Part shown: piece after piece, positions 1 to 8,512 of the stretch
How positions within the stretch are numbered: position 1 is the first letter of the stretch
How the letters are laid out: each line of letters starts with the position of its first letter
Translations under genes and position numbers: made by a program
Notes under the pieces: model-generated
What the model was told of the DNA's origin: nothing
Seen by the model: the letters and a program-made list of their open reading frames with translations, nothing else
The model's database searches: none
NCBI RefSeq assembly: GCF_024359525.1
Contig: NZ_JAKZEU010000005.1
Location: 186,001-250,000, forward strand
Source of the DNA: Paracoccus albicereus
GTDB taxonomy: Bacteria; Pseudomonadota; Alphaproteobacteria; Rhodobacterales; Rhodobacteraceae
Length of the DNA stretch: 64,000 bases
Direction: 5' to 3'

Positions 1-323
1 ACGACGAGGCGCGGCACCTGTTCACCACAGCCCAGATGTCCTTCACCAACATGGTGCGCGGGACGCGGATGATGAGCCAGCCGCCCATCGACGACATCGA
101 CAGCTATTGGACCGAGGCCGAGAAGGCGCATGTCGAGCGGATGCTGGCCTGTTCGATCGTCGGCGGGCCGGACTCGCTGGCGCGGGGACTGCGGGTCCTC
201 GTCGACCAGACAGGCGCGGACGAAGTGATCGTCGCCTCCGACATCTACGATCCGGCCAAGCGCGCCCATTCGGTGCGGCTGGCGGGCGCCGCCGCGCGCG
301 ACGCTGCGCAGCTTGCCGCCTGA
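1..323 (+). CDS. luciferase-like monooxygenase, C-terminal part (cut by window start)
   Basis: Open frame running in from the left edge (first full codon at base 3) and ending in TGA at 321-323, so only about the last 106 residues are visible. The segment with SFTNMVRG, QPPIDDI and MLACSIVGGPD, followed by a Gly-Leu-Arg helix and DEVIVASDIYD, is typical of the end of bacterial luciferase-like (LLM class, YhbW/MsnO8 type) flavin-dependent oxidoreductases, which form TIM barrels and use FMNH2 and O2. The barrel core and flavin site lie outside the window, so the substrate cannot be guessed. It converges on the threonine aldolase gene, with 3 bases between the stops. Confidence 0.72.
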   Translation, partial: DEARHLFTTAQMSFTNMVRGTRMMSQPPIDDIDSYWTEAEKAHVERMLACSIVGGPDSLARGLRVLVDQTGADEVIVASDIYDPAKRAHSVRLAGAAARDAAQLAA

Positions 324-326
324 ACG

Positions 327-1367
327 CTAGCGCCGCAGGGCCGCGACCAGCGCCGTGATCTCGGCCTCGGTCGTCGCCCAGCTGGTGACCAGCCGGATCG
401 TCATGCGGGTGTCGCTGTCACCCGGCATCGGCCAGTCTGCTGCCCGCAGCCCCCCCTTGCGAAGGGCCTCGATCCTGCGCTGCGGAAGGCGGACGAAAAT
501 CTCGTTCGCCTCGACCGGGTTGAGGATTTCGGCAAAGGAAATCTGGGTCAGTTCATGCGACAGCGTCCGCGCCTTGGCGTTGGCGTGACCTGCCAGCCGC
601 AGCCACAATTCGTCATCGAGCCAGGCCAGCATCTGCGCGGCCAGAAAGCGGTGCTTCGACCACAGATGGCCGGCCCGCATCCGCCGAAAGGAAAAATGCC
701 TGGCGCGGTCCGGATCGAACAGGATCACCGCCTCCAGCGCCATACATCCGTCCTTCGTGCCGCCAAGGCTCAGCGCATCGACCCCCGACCGCCAGGTCAG
801 TTCCGCGGGCGAGGCGCCGGTAGAGGCGACCGCATTGGCAAAGCGCGCCCCGTCCATATGCACCGCCATGTCCTGTGCATGCGCGATCGCGGTCAGCGGC
901 GCGATCCGTTCAGGCGCATAGACCGTGCCCATCTCTGTCGCGTTCGACAGCGACAGGACGGCGTTCAGCCCGTCATGTTCATCATCCTGCGGATAAGTGG
1001 CCAGCGCATCGTTCAGCGCGGCCGGCGTGACGCGCCCGTCCGCGCCGTCGATCAGCGCCATCTGCGCGCCACCGGCCATGAAGCCCGGCGCGCCGGATTC
1101 GCTCGTTTCAATATGGGCGCCGCGATGACAGAAGATCCGGCCGAAGGGCGGGCAAAGCTGTGCCAGCGCAAGCGCGTTGCTGGCCGTGCCGACGCCCACG
1201 AAGAAGATCTCGGCCCTCGGCGCCTCGAAGACCGCGCGCACGCGCTCGACCGCTTCTTCGGTCAACGGATCGCGGCCGTAACCGCTTGCGTGGCCCTGAT
1301 TGGCGGCGGCCAGGGCGTCCATGATCGCGGGATGCACGCCCGAGGCGTTGTCGGAGCCGAAATTCAT
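327..1367 (-). CDS. ltaE: low-specificity L-threonine aldolase
   Basis: Predicted 346-residue PLP enzyme cleaving L-threonine/allo-threonine to glycine and acetaldehyde. The frame is open further upstream, but the protein family begins at [10 protein letters not shown], so the start is set at 1367; this also gives a 4-bp ATGA overlap with the upstream YcgN-like gene. Visible fold-type I features: the HRGAH segment near residue 81, MDGARFANA near 171 with the PLP-ring Asp172, and LGGTKDGC with the Schiff-base Lys at about 205. It is the last gene of a minus-strand run from ppaC. Family assignment is firm; stereospecificity cannot be read from sequence. Confidence 0.9.
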   Translation of the reverse strand: MNFGSDNASGVHPAIMDALAAANQGHASGYGRDPLTEEAVERVRAVFEAPRAEIFFVGVGTASNALALAQLCPPFGRIFCHRGAHIETSESGAPGFMAGGAQMALIDGADGRVTPAALNDALATYPQDDEHDGLNAVLSLSNATEMGTVYAPERIAPLTAIAHAQDMAVHMDGARFANAVASTGASPAELTWRSGVDALSLGGTKDGCMALEAVILFDPDRARHFSFRRMRAGHLWSKHRFLAAQMLAWLDDELWLRLAGHANAKARTLSHELTQISFAEILNPVEANEIFVRLPQRRIEALRKGGLRAADWPMPGDSDTRMTIRLVTSWATTEAEITALVAALRR

Positions 1368-1804
1368 GCCAGATCCTCGATGATGTGATCTTCCCACTCG
1401 TCTTCGCCCAGATCCGTCTCGGGGATCGTGCGGCCGCGCATGCTGACGCCGGCGCGATGAACGGATTCCGGATCGCCGGAAATCAGGTGATGCCACGGAT
1501 AAAGCGGCTTGCCCTCGAACCGCAGCCGATAGGCGCAGGTCCGCGGCAGCCAATAAGCGATCTCGGGGAGCTGCGCGGGGCTCAGGACCACGCATTCCGG
1601 CACGAAATCGTGGCGGTTCGGGTAAGAGGTGCATCGGCACGTGCGCCCATCCAGCAGGCGGCAGGCGACGCGGGTGAAAGCCACCTCACCGCTTTCCTCA
1701 TCCTCCAGCTTGTTGAGGCAACACTTGCCGCAGCCGTCGCACAATGCCTCCCATTCGGCGGGGTCGAGCTGTTCCAGCGGCAATTCCCAGAAGCGCGCGC
1801 GCAT
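1364..1804 (-). CDS. YcgN-like cysteine-cluster protein (UPF0260)
   Basis: 146 residues. The N-terminal CDGCGKCC motif (Cys22, 25, 28, 29) is followed by Cys48, Cys56, Cys58 and Cys71, the YcgN/UPF0260 pattern thought to bind zinc or an iron-sulfur cluster. An upstream extension of the frame (17 residues, Arg-rich) looks like shadow coding, and MRARFWE matches the usual family start, which sits 4 bases from the end of ribF. Stop codon overlaps the ltaE start. Biochemical role of the family is unknown; translational coupling to ribF and ltaE is the only hint from context. Confidence 0.87.
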   Translation of the reverse strand: MRARFWELPLEQLDPAEWEALCDGCGKCCLNKLEDEESGEVAFTRVACRLLDGRTCRCTSYPNRHDFVPECVVLSPAQLPEIAYWLPRTCAYRLRFEGKPLYPWHHLISGDPESVHRAGVSMRGRTIPETDLGEDEWEDHIIEDLA

Positions 1805-1808
1805 CGGG

Positions 1809-2759
1809 TCAGCGCGCCGACAGAACGGCCCGCGCCTCGGCCGCGTCCTTCGCAATCTGGTCGGTCAGCGCGTCGAGCGAGTTGAACGCCTTTTCGTCGC
1901 GCAGAAACTTGACCAGCGCGACCGACAGGTGCTGTCCGTAAAGATCGCCCGAGAAATCGAACAGATGCGCTTCAAGATTGGGGGTGTTCTTGCCGAACAT
2001 CGGGCGCACGCCAAGGCTCGCGACGCCGCGATAAGCGCCCTTGTCAGGACCGGTCAGGATATCGACCAATACCGCATAGACGCCAAGCCGAGGCAGATGC
2101 AGTCCGTCAACCGACAGGTTCGCCGTGCGCCAGCCCAGTTCGCGGCCACGCTTTTCGCCGTGCAGCACCTCGCCCTCGAACCGGTGCCAGTGGCCCAGCA
2201 TCCGCTCGGCGTCGTCCATTCGACCCTCGCGCAGGGCGGTACGGATCGCGGTCGAGCTGAAGTCGCGGCCGTCGGCATCGGACACGAGCGGCGCAACCGT
2301 AACCCCGAACCCCATCTTTTGTCCCAGCGTTTCAAGCATCGCGGCATCGCCGGCGCGATCCTTGCCGAACTGGAAATCCTGCCCGACCGTCACGTGGGCC
2401 ACCCCGAGTCCATCGACCAGCACTTCGCGGGCAAAAGCTTCAGGGCTCAGCCCCGCCAGCACCGCGCCGAACGGAAGTTGATAGAGATGAGCGACCCCGA
2501 GACGAGCCAGCCGGTTTGCCCGCGCTTCGGCATTCATCAGCCTGAAGGTCGGCGCGTCGGTCCGTCCGGCACGCTCGGCAAAGAACTGGCGTGGATGGGG
2601 CTCGAATGTCATCACACCCAGTGGCGCGTCAGGCACGGCCGCGCGGGCAGCATCGATCACCGCGCGATGACCCAGATGAACGCCGTCGAAGTTGCCCATC
2701 GCGACGGTCGCGCCCCGCGCCGATGCCGGAAGCCCGGTCCAGTCGTCATGGATCTGCAA
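1809..2759 (-). CDS. ribF: bifunctional riboflavin kinase / FAD synthetase
   Basis: 316 residues, normal length for RibF. It phosphorylates riboflavin to FMN and adenylates FMN to FAD in the cytoplasm. The N-terminal nucleotidyltransferase domain shows [10 protein letters not shown] at 22-31 (the HxGH adenylation motif) and a later DFSSTAIR segment; the C-terminal flavokinase barrel shows [15 protein letters not shown] near residues 200-215. Four bases separate it from the YcgN-like gene, so the two are almost certainly co-transcribed. The start codon is 59 bases downstream of the MaoC gene stop. Confidence 0.95.
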   Translation of the reverse strand: MQIHDDWTGLPASARGATVAMGNFDGVHLGHRAVIDAARAAVPDAPLGVMTFEPHPRQFFAERAGRTDAPTFRLMNAEARANRLARLGVAHLYQLPFGAVLAGLSPEAFAREVLVDGLGVAHVTVGQDFQFGKDRAGDAAMLETLGQKMGFGVTVAPLVSDADGRDFSSTAIRTALREGRMDDAERMLGHWHRFEGEVLHGEKRGRELGWRTANLSVDGLHLPRLGVYAVLVDILTGPDKGAYRGVASLGVRPMFGKNTPNLEAHLFDFSGDLYGQHLSVALVKFLRDEKAFNSLDALTDQIAKDAAEARAVLSAR

Positions 2760-2818
2760 TTGCGCGCCTCAAATCGTGCCGCCGCACGGATACGCGGATC
2801 GCGCGACAGGCGGCTGGG

Positions 2819-3265
2819 TCAGTCGAACTTGCGGCTTGGCGCCAGAACGACCGCCTCGCCTTTCAGCACGACGGTATCGCCGACGAGGCAGCGGGTTGCA
2901 AGCGTCACCCGGCGCCGCGAATGGTCGATCGTCTCGACCGTGACCTCGGCGCGGACCATGTCACCCGGCCTGACCGGCGCCATGAACTTCAGCGTCTGGC
3001 CCAGATAGACGGTCCCGTGTCCGGGCAACTGCTCGCCGATCACCGCGCTGATCAGACCTGCCGTCAACATCCCGTGCGCGATCCGGCCTTCGAAGATGGT
3101 GTCCTGCGCATAGGCGTCGTCCAGATGGACGGGATTGCGGTCGGTCGACACCTCGGCAAACAGCTCGATGTCGTGATCGGTGATCTGTTTCTGAAGATGG
3201 CGGGTCATCCCTACCTCCAGATCCTCGACCACAATCGTGCCGCGAGGCAGGTTGTCCAACATCAT
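2819..3265 (-). CDS. MaoC-family (R)-specific enoyl-CoA hydratase
   Basis: 148-residue single hot-dog domain. The hydratase-2 motif is present as STDRNPVHLDD, with the expected catalytic Asp at about 42 and His at 47, followed by RIAHGML. Single-domain members of this size (PhaJ-like) hydrate trans-2-enoyl-CoA to (R)-3-hydroxyacyl-CoA, linking beta-oxidation to polyhydroxyalkanoate synthesis; no pha gene is nearby, so that use is inference. Two tandem ATGs (3265 and 3262) lie behind a GGAGGG ribosome site. An inverted repeat (3271-3288) overlaps that site. Confidence 0.87.
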   Translation of the reverse strand: MMLDNLPRGTIVVEDLEVGMTRHLQKQITDHDIELFAEVSTDRNPVHLDDAYAQDTIFEGRIAHGMLTAGLISAVIGEQLPGHGTVYLGQTLKFMAPVRPGDMVRAEVTVETIDHSRRRVTLATRCLVGDTVVLKGEAVVLAPSRKFD

Positions 3266-3270
3266 CGCCC

Positions 3271-3288
3271 TCCGTTCACTCGAACGGA
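3271..3288 (-). promoter_or_regulatory. inverted repeat over the ribosome site of the MaoC gene
   Basis: Perfect 7-4-7 inverted repeat TCCGTTC-ACTC-GAACGGA, six bases upstream of the start codon at 3265. In the mRNA one arm includes the first GGA of the GGAGGG Shine-Dalgarno sequence. It could be a repressor operator or an RNA hairpin affecting translation; the sequence alone does not decide. Confidence 0.4.
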
Positions 3289-3347
3289 ATAGCAGTCGCT
3301 ACATGCTCGCGCAATAAAATAACACCAATCGTTCTTTCTTAGACCGA

Positions 3348-3866
3348 TTATGTCTCGGCAGACGCTTCGCTCAGAAGTGCTTGCAGGTCGAGCGGAGCGT
3401 TGATCATCTTGAGGTGCCCGTCGGGGTCCAGCGGCCATTCGTCGCTCGTGCGGTCGCGATACAACTCGACGCCGTTTCCGTCGGGATCGCGCAGATAGAT
3501 CGCCTCGCTGACGCCATGATCGGCGGCGCCGTCCAGCGGGATGCCCGCCGCGATCACCCGGGCCAGCACCTCACCCAATGATTTGCGGTCGGGATAAAGA
3601 AACGCCGAATGGTAAAGCCCGGTCGTTCCCGGCGCGGGCGCCGGACCGCCCAGCGATTCCCACGTGTTCAACCCGATATGATGGTGATAACCGCCAGCGC
3701 CCAAGAACGCCGCACCAGCGCCGTAGCGCTGCGTGACCGAAAACCCCAGGACGTCACAGTAGAACGCAATCGACCGTTCCAGATCCGACACCCGCAGATG
3801 GACGTGCCCCACGCGCGCCGCGGGCGGTGCGGGCTCGGCGGGCTCTCGGATCGGTGTCAGGCTCAT
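3348..3866 (-). CDS. VOC-family (glyoxalase/extradiol dioxygenase fold) protein, CatE-like
   Basis: 172 residues. A vicinal-oxygen-chelate module starts at VGHVHLRVSDLERSIAFY and continues with GGYHHHIGLNTW and RDPDGNGVELY, supplying the His/Glu metal ligands expected of the fold. It most resembles CatE-type catechol dioxygenases or related ring-cleavage enzymes, but the substrate is unknown. The start at 3866 (MSLTPIREP) creates an ATGA overlap with the HAD gene stop; an upstream in-frame ATG would lie inside that gene. Downstream, 82 bases containing the MaoC leader separate it from the next gene. Confidence 0.82.
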   Translation of the reverse strand: MSLTPIREPAEPAPPAARVGHVHLRVSDLERSIAFYCDVLGFSVTQRYGAGAAFLGAGGYHHHIGLNTWESLGGPAPAPGTTGLYHSAFLYPDRKSLGEVLARVIAAGIPLDGAADHGVSEAIYLRDPDGNGVELYRDRTSDEWPLDPDGHLKMINAPLDLQALLSEASAET

Positions 3867-4732
3867 CTCAGTCGTCCGATCGCGAAGGTGGGGCGCAGTC
3901 CCTGCCCCGTCAGCCATTCGGCCATCAGACCGGGATCGGGGTTCTCGACATCCGGGCCCATCGCCTCGGCGGCAAGGCCGCCGGTCACGAAGATCGAGTC
4001 GATCCCCTGGTCGAGCGCTCCCTTCACGTCGGTCAGGATGCCGTCGCCGATGGCGAGGATCCGCGCGTCGTCATCAAGGCCCAGCCGGCGGCGGGCCAGA
4101 TCGTAGATCGGCGCATGCGGCTTGCCGAAATAGAGGCTTTCGCCCCCCAGCAACGTGTAAAACTCGGCCAGCGCACCAGCGCAGTAGATCCGCGTCTCGC
4201 CCATGTCGACGACGATGTCGGGATTGGCGCAAAGCATCTTCAGCCCGCGCGCCTGTGCATCGGCCAGCTGATCGCGATAATCCTCGGGGACCTCGTTCAC
4301 CTCATCGAACGGGCCGGTGGCCACGATGCCCTCGGCCTGGTCCAGCGGCACCCGCGTCACCTTCTCGGCGGCGGAATGTTCGGGCGGCACATCATCGAAG
4401 AAGCCGTCGTCCTTGTCAGTGCCGATATGCCAGACCTTGCGACCGACCACGCCCTGGAACATCGCGTCCTGCGCGGCATCGCCGGACGACACGATCACGT
4501 CGAAGGCGTCTTCAGGGACGCCCATGCGCTGAAGTTGAACGGCGACGAATTGCTGGGGACGGGGGGCGTTCGTCAGCAGACAGACCTTGCCACCGCCCCG
4601 CCGGAAGGCCTGCAGTGCCGCGACGGCGGCCGGATAGGCCTGCTTTCCGTTGTGCAGACAGCCCCACAGATCGCAGTAGAGCGCGTCGTAATCGCCGCCG
4701 ATCTCGGCCAGCGTGCGGATCGTGCGGGTCAT
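3863..4732 (-). CDS. TIGR01459-type HAD phosphatase (class IIA)
   Basis: 289 residues. HAD motifs in order: CDLWGCLHNG (motif I, nucleophile Asp21), LLTNAPRP (motif II), FGKPHAPIY (motif III Lys) and GDGILTD (motif IV). The second motif-I acid is Trp23 rather than Asp, which I recall as a trait of this TIGR01459 family rather than a local defect. Substrate unknown; class IIA members include NagD-like nucleotide phosphatases. It sits between ppaC (1-bp TGATG overlap) and the VOC gene (4-bp overlap), so translation of the three is probably coupled. Confidence 0.85.
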   Translation of the reverse strand: MTRTIRTLAEIGGDYDALYCDLWGCLHNGKQAYPAAVAALQAFRRGGGKVCLLTNAPRPQQFVAVQLQRMGVPEDAFDVIVSSGDAAQDAMFQGVVGRKVWHIGTDKDDGFFDDVPPEHSAAEKVTRVPLDQAEGIVATGPFDEVNEVPEDYRDQLADAQARGLKMLCANPDIVVDMGETRIYCAGALAEFYTLLGGESLYFGKPHAPIYDLARRRLGLDDDARILAIGDGILTDVKGALDQGIDSIFVTGGLAAEAMGPDVENPDPGLMAEWLTGQGLRPTFAIGRLR

Positions 4733-5649
4733 CAGACGGCCAGAACCGGAATGATCTGCTTCTTGCGGCTGACAACCCCCGGCAGCACCACGCTGTCACC
4801 GGTGACGGTCACGCCAAAGCTGCGCTCGGCCACCTGGCGCACGTAATCGTTCGGGACCAGCAGCGTCGCTTCCTCGTTCAGGATATCGACAACGAAGAAC
4901 AGGACCTCGTCCGCGCCATCGGCAGCAGCGGTCGCAGGCATCGCTGCCATGATGGCGTCCTTGCGGGCCAGCACGACCTGCGGCGCGGTCGTTTCCAGGA
5001 CAGAGACGCGCAGCTTCTTTTCGCCCAACTCATAGGACTTGCTGTCCACGCGCAGAAGCTGGTCATCCGAGAAGGATGAGACGTCCGACTTGGCGGCGAA
5101 CATGTCGCTGGCATAGTCCGCGATCTCGATTCCCAACTCGCCCGCCAGCTTCTCGGCCACGGCGCGGTCATGCGCGGTCGTGGTCGGGCTGCGGAATTCC
5201 AGCGTATCGGACAGGATGCAGGTCAGCATCGCACCCTTGATGCCCTCAGGCGCCCGCGCCATGTCTTCGCCGATCAGGTCGTGCATGATCGTCGCGGTGC
5301 AGGCCAGCGGGCGGACGGTGATGTTGATCGGGCTGCGGGTCTTGACGCCGCCGGCCAGCAGATGGTGGTCGATGATCTCGATCACGTCGGCCTGGTCCAG
5401 CGAGGCGGGCAGTTCCGCAGGGTTGTTCGTGTCGACGAGCACGCACTGATCGCCCTCGGCGACGTCCGAGAAGATCTCGGGCTTGTCGAGGTTCCAGCGC
5501 GTCAGCATCCAGGCGGCTTCCGAGTTAGGCTCTCCCTGCAGCAAGGGCTGCGCCGGCGTTCCCCGAACCTCGTTCAGAAACCACGCCCAGATGATGGGCG
5601 AGCCGGTGGAATCGGTGTCGGGTGCCTTGTGGCCGAAAACCTTGATCAT
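4732..5649 (-). CDS. ppaC: manganese-dependent inorganic pyrophosphatase (family II)
   Basis: 305 residues; hydrolyses pyrophosphate to phosphate with Mn2+ or Co2+. DHH-family metal ligands are visible: GHKAPDTD (His7, Asp11, Asp13), LVDTNNP (Asp73) and IIDHHL (Asp94-His95-His96). The C-terminal DHHA2 domain ends with SRKKQIIPVL, the conserved SRKKQ phosphate-binding motif. The start at 5649 gives the standard N-terminus MIKVFGHK; upstream codons in the same frame are leader. A convincing promoter lies at 5685-5713. It heads the minus-strand run down to ltaE. Confidence 0.94.
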   Translation of the reverse strand: MIKVFGHKAPDTDSTGSPIIWAWFLNEVRGTPAQPLLQGEPNSEAAWMLTRWNLDKPEIFSDVAEGDQCVLVDTNNPAELPASLDQADVIEIIDHHLLAGGVKTRSPINITVRPLACTATIMHDLIGEDMARAPEGIKGAMLTCILSDTLEFRSPTTTAHDRAVAEKLAGELGIEIADYASDMFAAKSDVSSFSDDQLLRVDSKSYELGEKKLRVSVLETTAPQVVLARKDAIMAAMPATAAADGADEVLFFVVDILNEEATLLVPNDYVRQVAERSFGVTVTGDSVVLPGVVSRKKQIIPVLAV

Positions 5650-5684
5650 CGCATCTCTCGTTCGGGTCGGGAAAATTTGCGGGA

Positions 5685-5713
5685 CGTATAGGACTGCACG
5701 CCCCGGATGTCCA
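5685..5713 (-). promoter_or_regulatory. sigma-70-type promoter for ppaC
   Basis: On the minus strand TGGACA (5713-5708), a 17-base spacer, then TATACG (5690-5685). The -10 box ends 36 bases before the ppaC ATG. Good match in sequence and spacing; not tested. Confidence 0.55.
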
Positions 5714-5747
5714 CGCACGACCGGTCCGGGACCGGCCCGACCAAAAT

Positions 5748-5789
5748 GCGAAAACGCCCCCGTGCGATACACGGGGGCGCTGTTTTCGC
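5748..5789 (-). terminator. terminator after the Nramp-family gene
   Basis: Ten-bp stem CGCCCCCGTG/CACGGGGGCG (5755-5764 with 5770-5779) around a 5-base loop, extended by flanking GCGAAAA/TTTTCGC. Reading from the minus strand the stem is followed by a TTTT run, 14 bases after the Nramp stop codon. The A/T flanks would also work from the other direction. Confidence 0.8.
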
Positions 5790-5803
5790 GATGGTGTCTC
5801 GGC

Positions 5804-7207
5804 TTAGCCGACGACCATCATTGTCAGCACGTAAAGGCTGATGACGGCCATGCCGACGGTGCCGACCCAGGCCAGCCCCATCAGGATCGGTCCGGGCAGG
5901 AAGCTGCGCTCGAACTCGTCGTTGAAGTTGTCCTTGATGGCGCGAATGTTCAGCCAGTAGATCACCGGCGAGAACAGCAGCGCCAGAACCGACGCGATCT
6001 GCACGACCAGAACCGGACGCGGCAGACCGAAGATGATCAGCGCGCCGGTGACGACCCACAGAACCTGGAAGCCGCGATACAGCATCTTGCGCTTTTCCGG
6101 CGTGTCGAGGTTCTTGCGCAGACGAACCGCACATTCCTCGAACACACGCGCCTGACCGTCGAAATAGGTGAAGACGGTCGAGAACAGCGCAGCGATGCCG
6201 CCCGCGATGATGAACGGGAAGATCCAGGCGCCGAAGGTGTCGGTGTAGATCTTCGCGATCGTGGCACCCATCTCGCTGCCCTTGGGGACAAGACCGATCG
6301 GGTTCAGGACCGCAGCACCGATGATCAGGAAGATCATGCCGGTCACCATGGACACGATGTAGCTGATGTTCATGTCACGCTTGAACAGCAGCATCGAGTT
6401 TTTCATGTAGTTCTTGTCCATCGTGACCGTGTGGCCGGCTTCACGCAGCTTGCGGACCTTGACCATGCCGGACTGCTTGTCGACCGCCCAGTTGGACTGC
6501 ATCGGCGACACCTCGGTTGTGGTCGGGAAATAGCCGAACATCGCCCCGAACAGGATCATCGCCCCGGCCGGTGCCAATGACGGCATCAGACGGCCCAGAT
6601 AGTCACCCGGCGGCGGGGATTGCAGCGCGAAGGCGAAGAAGGTCGACAGCGCGAAGATGATGATCGCCAGCTTCACGACCTTTTCCAGCGCGTCGTACTG
6701 GCCCAGCCAGAGGATGCCAACGCTGAAGACAAGGATGAAGAGCGCCCAGTATTCCAGCGGAATGAACGGGAAGGCGGCGTAGAGCATCGCCCCGCAGCCC
6801 AATGCCCGGCCCGCGATCCCCAGCGTGTTCGCCAGCGATTGGAAGCCAAGGTACCAGAACGGCCAGCGGCCCACGCGACCGTAGGCCTCCATCACGCTCT
6901 CGCCCTTCACCATCGTGTAGCGCTGAGCGAATTCGAAACAGGCATATTTCAGCAGGTAAGCGACGGGAATGATCCACAAAAATGCGTAGCCATAAGTGGC
7001 GCCGGCGGTCGGTCCGTGAATGATGTGGCTCGCGCCGATGCCGGTCATGGCGGCGGCGACGCCCGGTCCCATGGCGCGCCACGTATCGGCGACGCCCGTG
7101 CCCGGTGCCTCCAGATGGATGCTTTCGGACTTCTGGTGAACGACGGACGCATCGGTCGCGCCAGCCCCTCTCCCAAAATCCTTGTAATCCGCGTTGGTAT
7201 CGGTCAC
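5804..7207 (-). CDS. divergent Nramp-family membrane transporter
   Basis: 467 residues, about 11 membrane segments after a 45-residue hydrophilic N-terminus. The opening GPGVAAAM, the first-helix geometry, and the paired long helices around SPVIYWLNIRAI fit the Nramp (LeuT-fold) superfamily. The canonical first-helix DPGN metal motif is replaced by GIGASH (56-61), and the sixth-helix MPH motif by a TTEVSPMQS segment, so manganese/iron transport should not be assumed. A GntR-like operator lies upstream and a strong terminator downstream, so it is a one-gene unit. Family membership likely; substrate unknown. Confidence 0.75.
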   Translation of the reverse strand: MTDTNADYKDFGRGAGATDASVVHQKSESIHLEAPGTGVADTWRAMGPGVAAAMTGIGASHIIHGPTAGATYGYAFLWIIPVAYLLKYACFEFAQRYTMVKGESVMEAYGRVGRWPFWYLGFQSLANTLGIAGRALGCGAMLYAAFPFIPLEYWALFILVFSVGILWLGQYDALEKVVKLAIIIFALSTFFAFALQSPPPGDYLGRLMPSLAPAGAMILFGAMFGYFPTTTEVSPMQSNWAVDKQSGMVKVRKLREAGHTVTMDKNYMKNSMLLFKRDMNISYIVSMVTGMIFLIIGAAVLNPIGLVPKGSEMGATIAKIYTDTFGAWIFPFIIAGGIAALFSTVFTYFDGQARVFEECAVRLRKNLDTPEKRKMLYRGFQVLWVVTGALIIFGLPRPVLVVQIASVLALLFSPVIYWLNIRAIKDNFNDEFERSFLPGPILMGLAWVGTVGMAVISLYVLTMMVVG

Positions 7208-7304
7208 CCGTATCCTCCCTACGTTGGTTCTCGTCTTGTCGTGCCCGGGCCGCTCCTACCTCCTGAACGGTCCACACCAGCCGGATACAATCCTCGGACG
7301 AGTC

Positions 7305-7314
7305 TGGTATACCA
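7305..7314 (-). promoter_or_regulatory. GntR-type operator upstream of Nramp-family gene
   Basis: Perfect 10-bp palindrome TGGTATACCA, matching the TNGTNNNACNA-style consensus of FadR/VanR-subfamily GntR regulators. On the minus strand a related half, TAGTATATGG, lies 5 bases upstream. No GntR regulator gene is in the window, so the regulator would be encoded elsewhere. Confidence 0.5.
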
Positions 7315-7519
7315 AATTCCATATACTAGATTCACTCACATGGCTACCGCGAGAGGCGAAAAAATGCGGCGCGGCGCCTCGGCACGCAATTTTGTGAGCC
7401 AGTGCTGGTGTTTTGCGGCGCTCGCCTTGGCTAGCCATTGTCCGCAAAAGCTGTAGCTTGATGCGACGCTTCAGCTCTGAGTGGGCGTGAAAAACGGCGC
7501 CGCGACCCTAAGAAAAGCA

Positions 7520-7546
7520 GAAAGGGGCGCCATTGGCACCCCTTTC
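7520..7546 (-). terminator. terminator after carD
   Basis: Hairpin GAAAGGGGCGCC / GGCACCCCTTTC with a 3-base loop and one mismatch, about 30 bases past the carD stop. On the minus strand the stem is followed by a T-rich TGCTTTTCTT stretch. Confidence 0.65.
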
Positions 7547-7575
7547 CCATTTCTGTACTGGCAGGATTCTGCCGG

Positions 7576-8085
7576 TCAGGCGGCGCGAGCCGTCAGAACA
7601 TCGTCAACGCGCTTCTGGGCGCTACCTTCGTCCATACCGGCGACGGCGGCGACTTCACGGGTCAGGCGGTCCAACGCGGCTTCGTAAAGCTGACGTTCGG
7701 AATAGCTCTGCTCGCGCTGATCGTCGTTGCGGTGCAGGTCGCGCACGACTTCCGCAATGGACATCAGATCGCCAGAATTGATCTTCTGCTCGTATTCCTG
7801 CGCACGGCGCGACCACATCGCGCGCTTCACGCGGGCTTTGCCCTTCAGCGTTTCCAGCGCCTTGTCCACAAGGTCGGGGCTGGCCAGGCTGCGCATTCCA
7901 ATCTCGCTTGCGCGCGCGGTCGGCACGCGCAGGGTCATCTTGTCCTTATCGAACGAGATCACGAACATTTCCAGCTTCAGCCCGGCGACTTCCTGCTCCT
8001 CGATCGACACGATACGGCCGACGCCGTGCGCCGGGTAAACGACGAAATCATCAGGGCGAAATTCGTTCTTCTTGGCTTTCGACAT
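7576..8085 (-). CDS. carD: CarD-family transcriptional regulator
   Basis: 169 residues. The N-terminal RNA-polymerase-interacting Tudor-like domain spans about 9-68 (PDDFVVYPAHGVGRI ... LRVPTARASEIGMR). The helical DNA-binding C-terminus contains WSRRAQEYEQKINSGD and a YEAALDRLTREVA helix. CarD binds the RNA polymerase beta subunit and stabilises open complexes, notably at alphaproteobacterial promoters with weak -10 upstream elements. The start at 8085 is supported by GAGAGGA seven bases upstream; earlier in-frame ATGs would add an unusual Arg-rich leader. A GTGCAC stem-loop at 8103-8124 lies in the predicted 5-prime leader. Confidence 0.93.
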   Translation of the reverse strand: MSKAKKNEFRPDDFVVYPAHGVGRIVSIEEQEVAGLKLEMFVISFDKDKMTLRVPTARASEIGMRSLASPDLVDKALETLKGKARVKRAMWSRRAQEYEQKINSGDLMSIAEVVRDLHRNDDQREQSYSERQLYEAALDRLTREVAAVAGMDEGSAQKRVDDVLTARAA

Positions 8086-8512
8086 AGGCTTCCTCTCAGG
8101 TGGTGCACGGCTTCGCCGGTGCACAAAGGGCCCCGGGCGGGAAAATGCCGCCTTGGGCCGATTGATCTTGTTTTCATGCGTCCGTCCGCGCAGAAGGACG
8201 GAGGTGACAGTGGATCTTTCCGAAACCAGCCGAGGCATGTTCCGCCCCGGCAGGATTTACATGTCATGAATATATCATAAATTACGCTTGCAAAAAAGCC
8301 GCTTGCGCCTGTGCGACGTTGCGAAACGGACGTTCGATTATGCTCAGGCAATCAAGGCGTTGACGTTCCCAACAGCCGGAATGGCGAATCGCGTGGTCCC
8401 GAATCGCTTTCGAAAATTGCTCGCGCGCGACTCATTCTCCAACGCCGGATGCGTGCAGCCTCGCGCTTGAATTCGGGCCGGTTCCGATGTCATCTCTAAC
8501 CGCCCATTCTTC
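8086..8512. other. intergenic region between carD and the glycosyltransferase
   Basis: 427 bases between divergently transcribed genes, with no convincing gene. It contains the GTGCAC/GTGCAC stem-loop at 8103-8124 just upstream of the carD ribosome site, and an AT-rich patch at 8262-8286 (TATATT on the minus strand) that could be the carD promoter. No clear ribosome site precedes the glycosyltransferase start. Confidence 0.6.

Larger units (their letters stand above)
7208..7575. other. intergenic region between Nramp-family gene and carD
   Basis: 368 bases without a credible gene. It holds the upstream region of the Nramp-family gene, including a TGGTATACCA palindrome and an AT-rich stretch near 7310-7335, and the carD terminator at 7520-7546. 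Short open frames here show no ribosome site or recognisable product. Confidence 0.7.

Noticed and set aside
3271..3288. Terminator for the VOC gene
   Set aside because: The palindrome has no T-run and lies at the ribosome site of the next gene, so a regulatory role fits better.
8288..8499. Two overlapping 60-residue open frames between carD and the glycosyltransferase
   Set aside because: No ribosome site, Arg-rich composition and no recognisable product.
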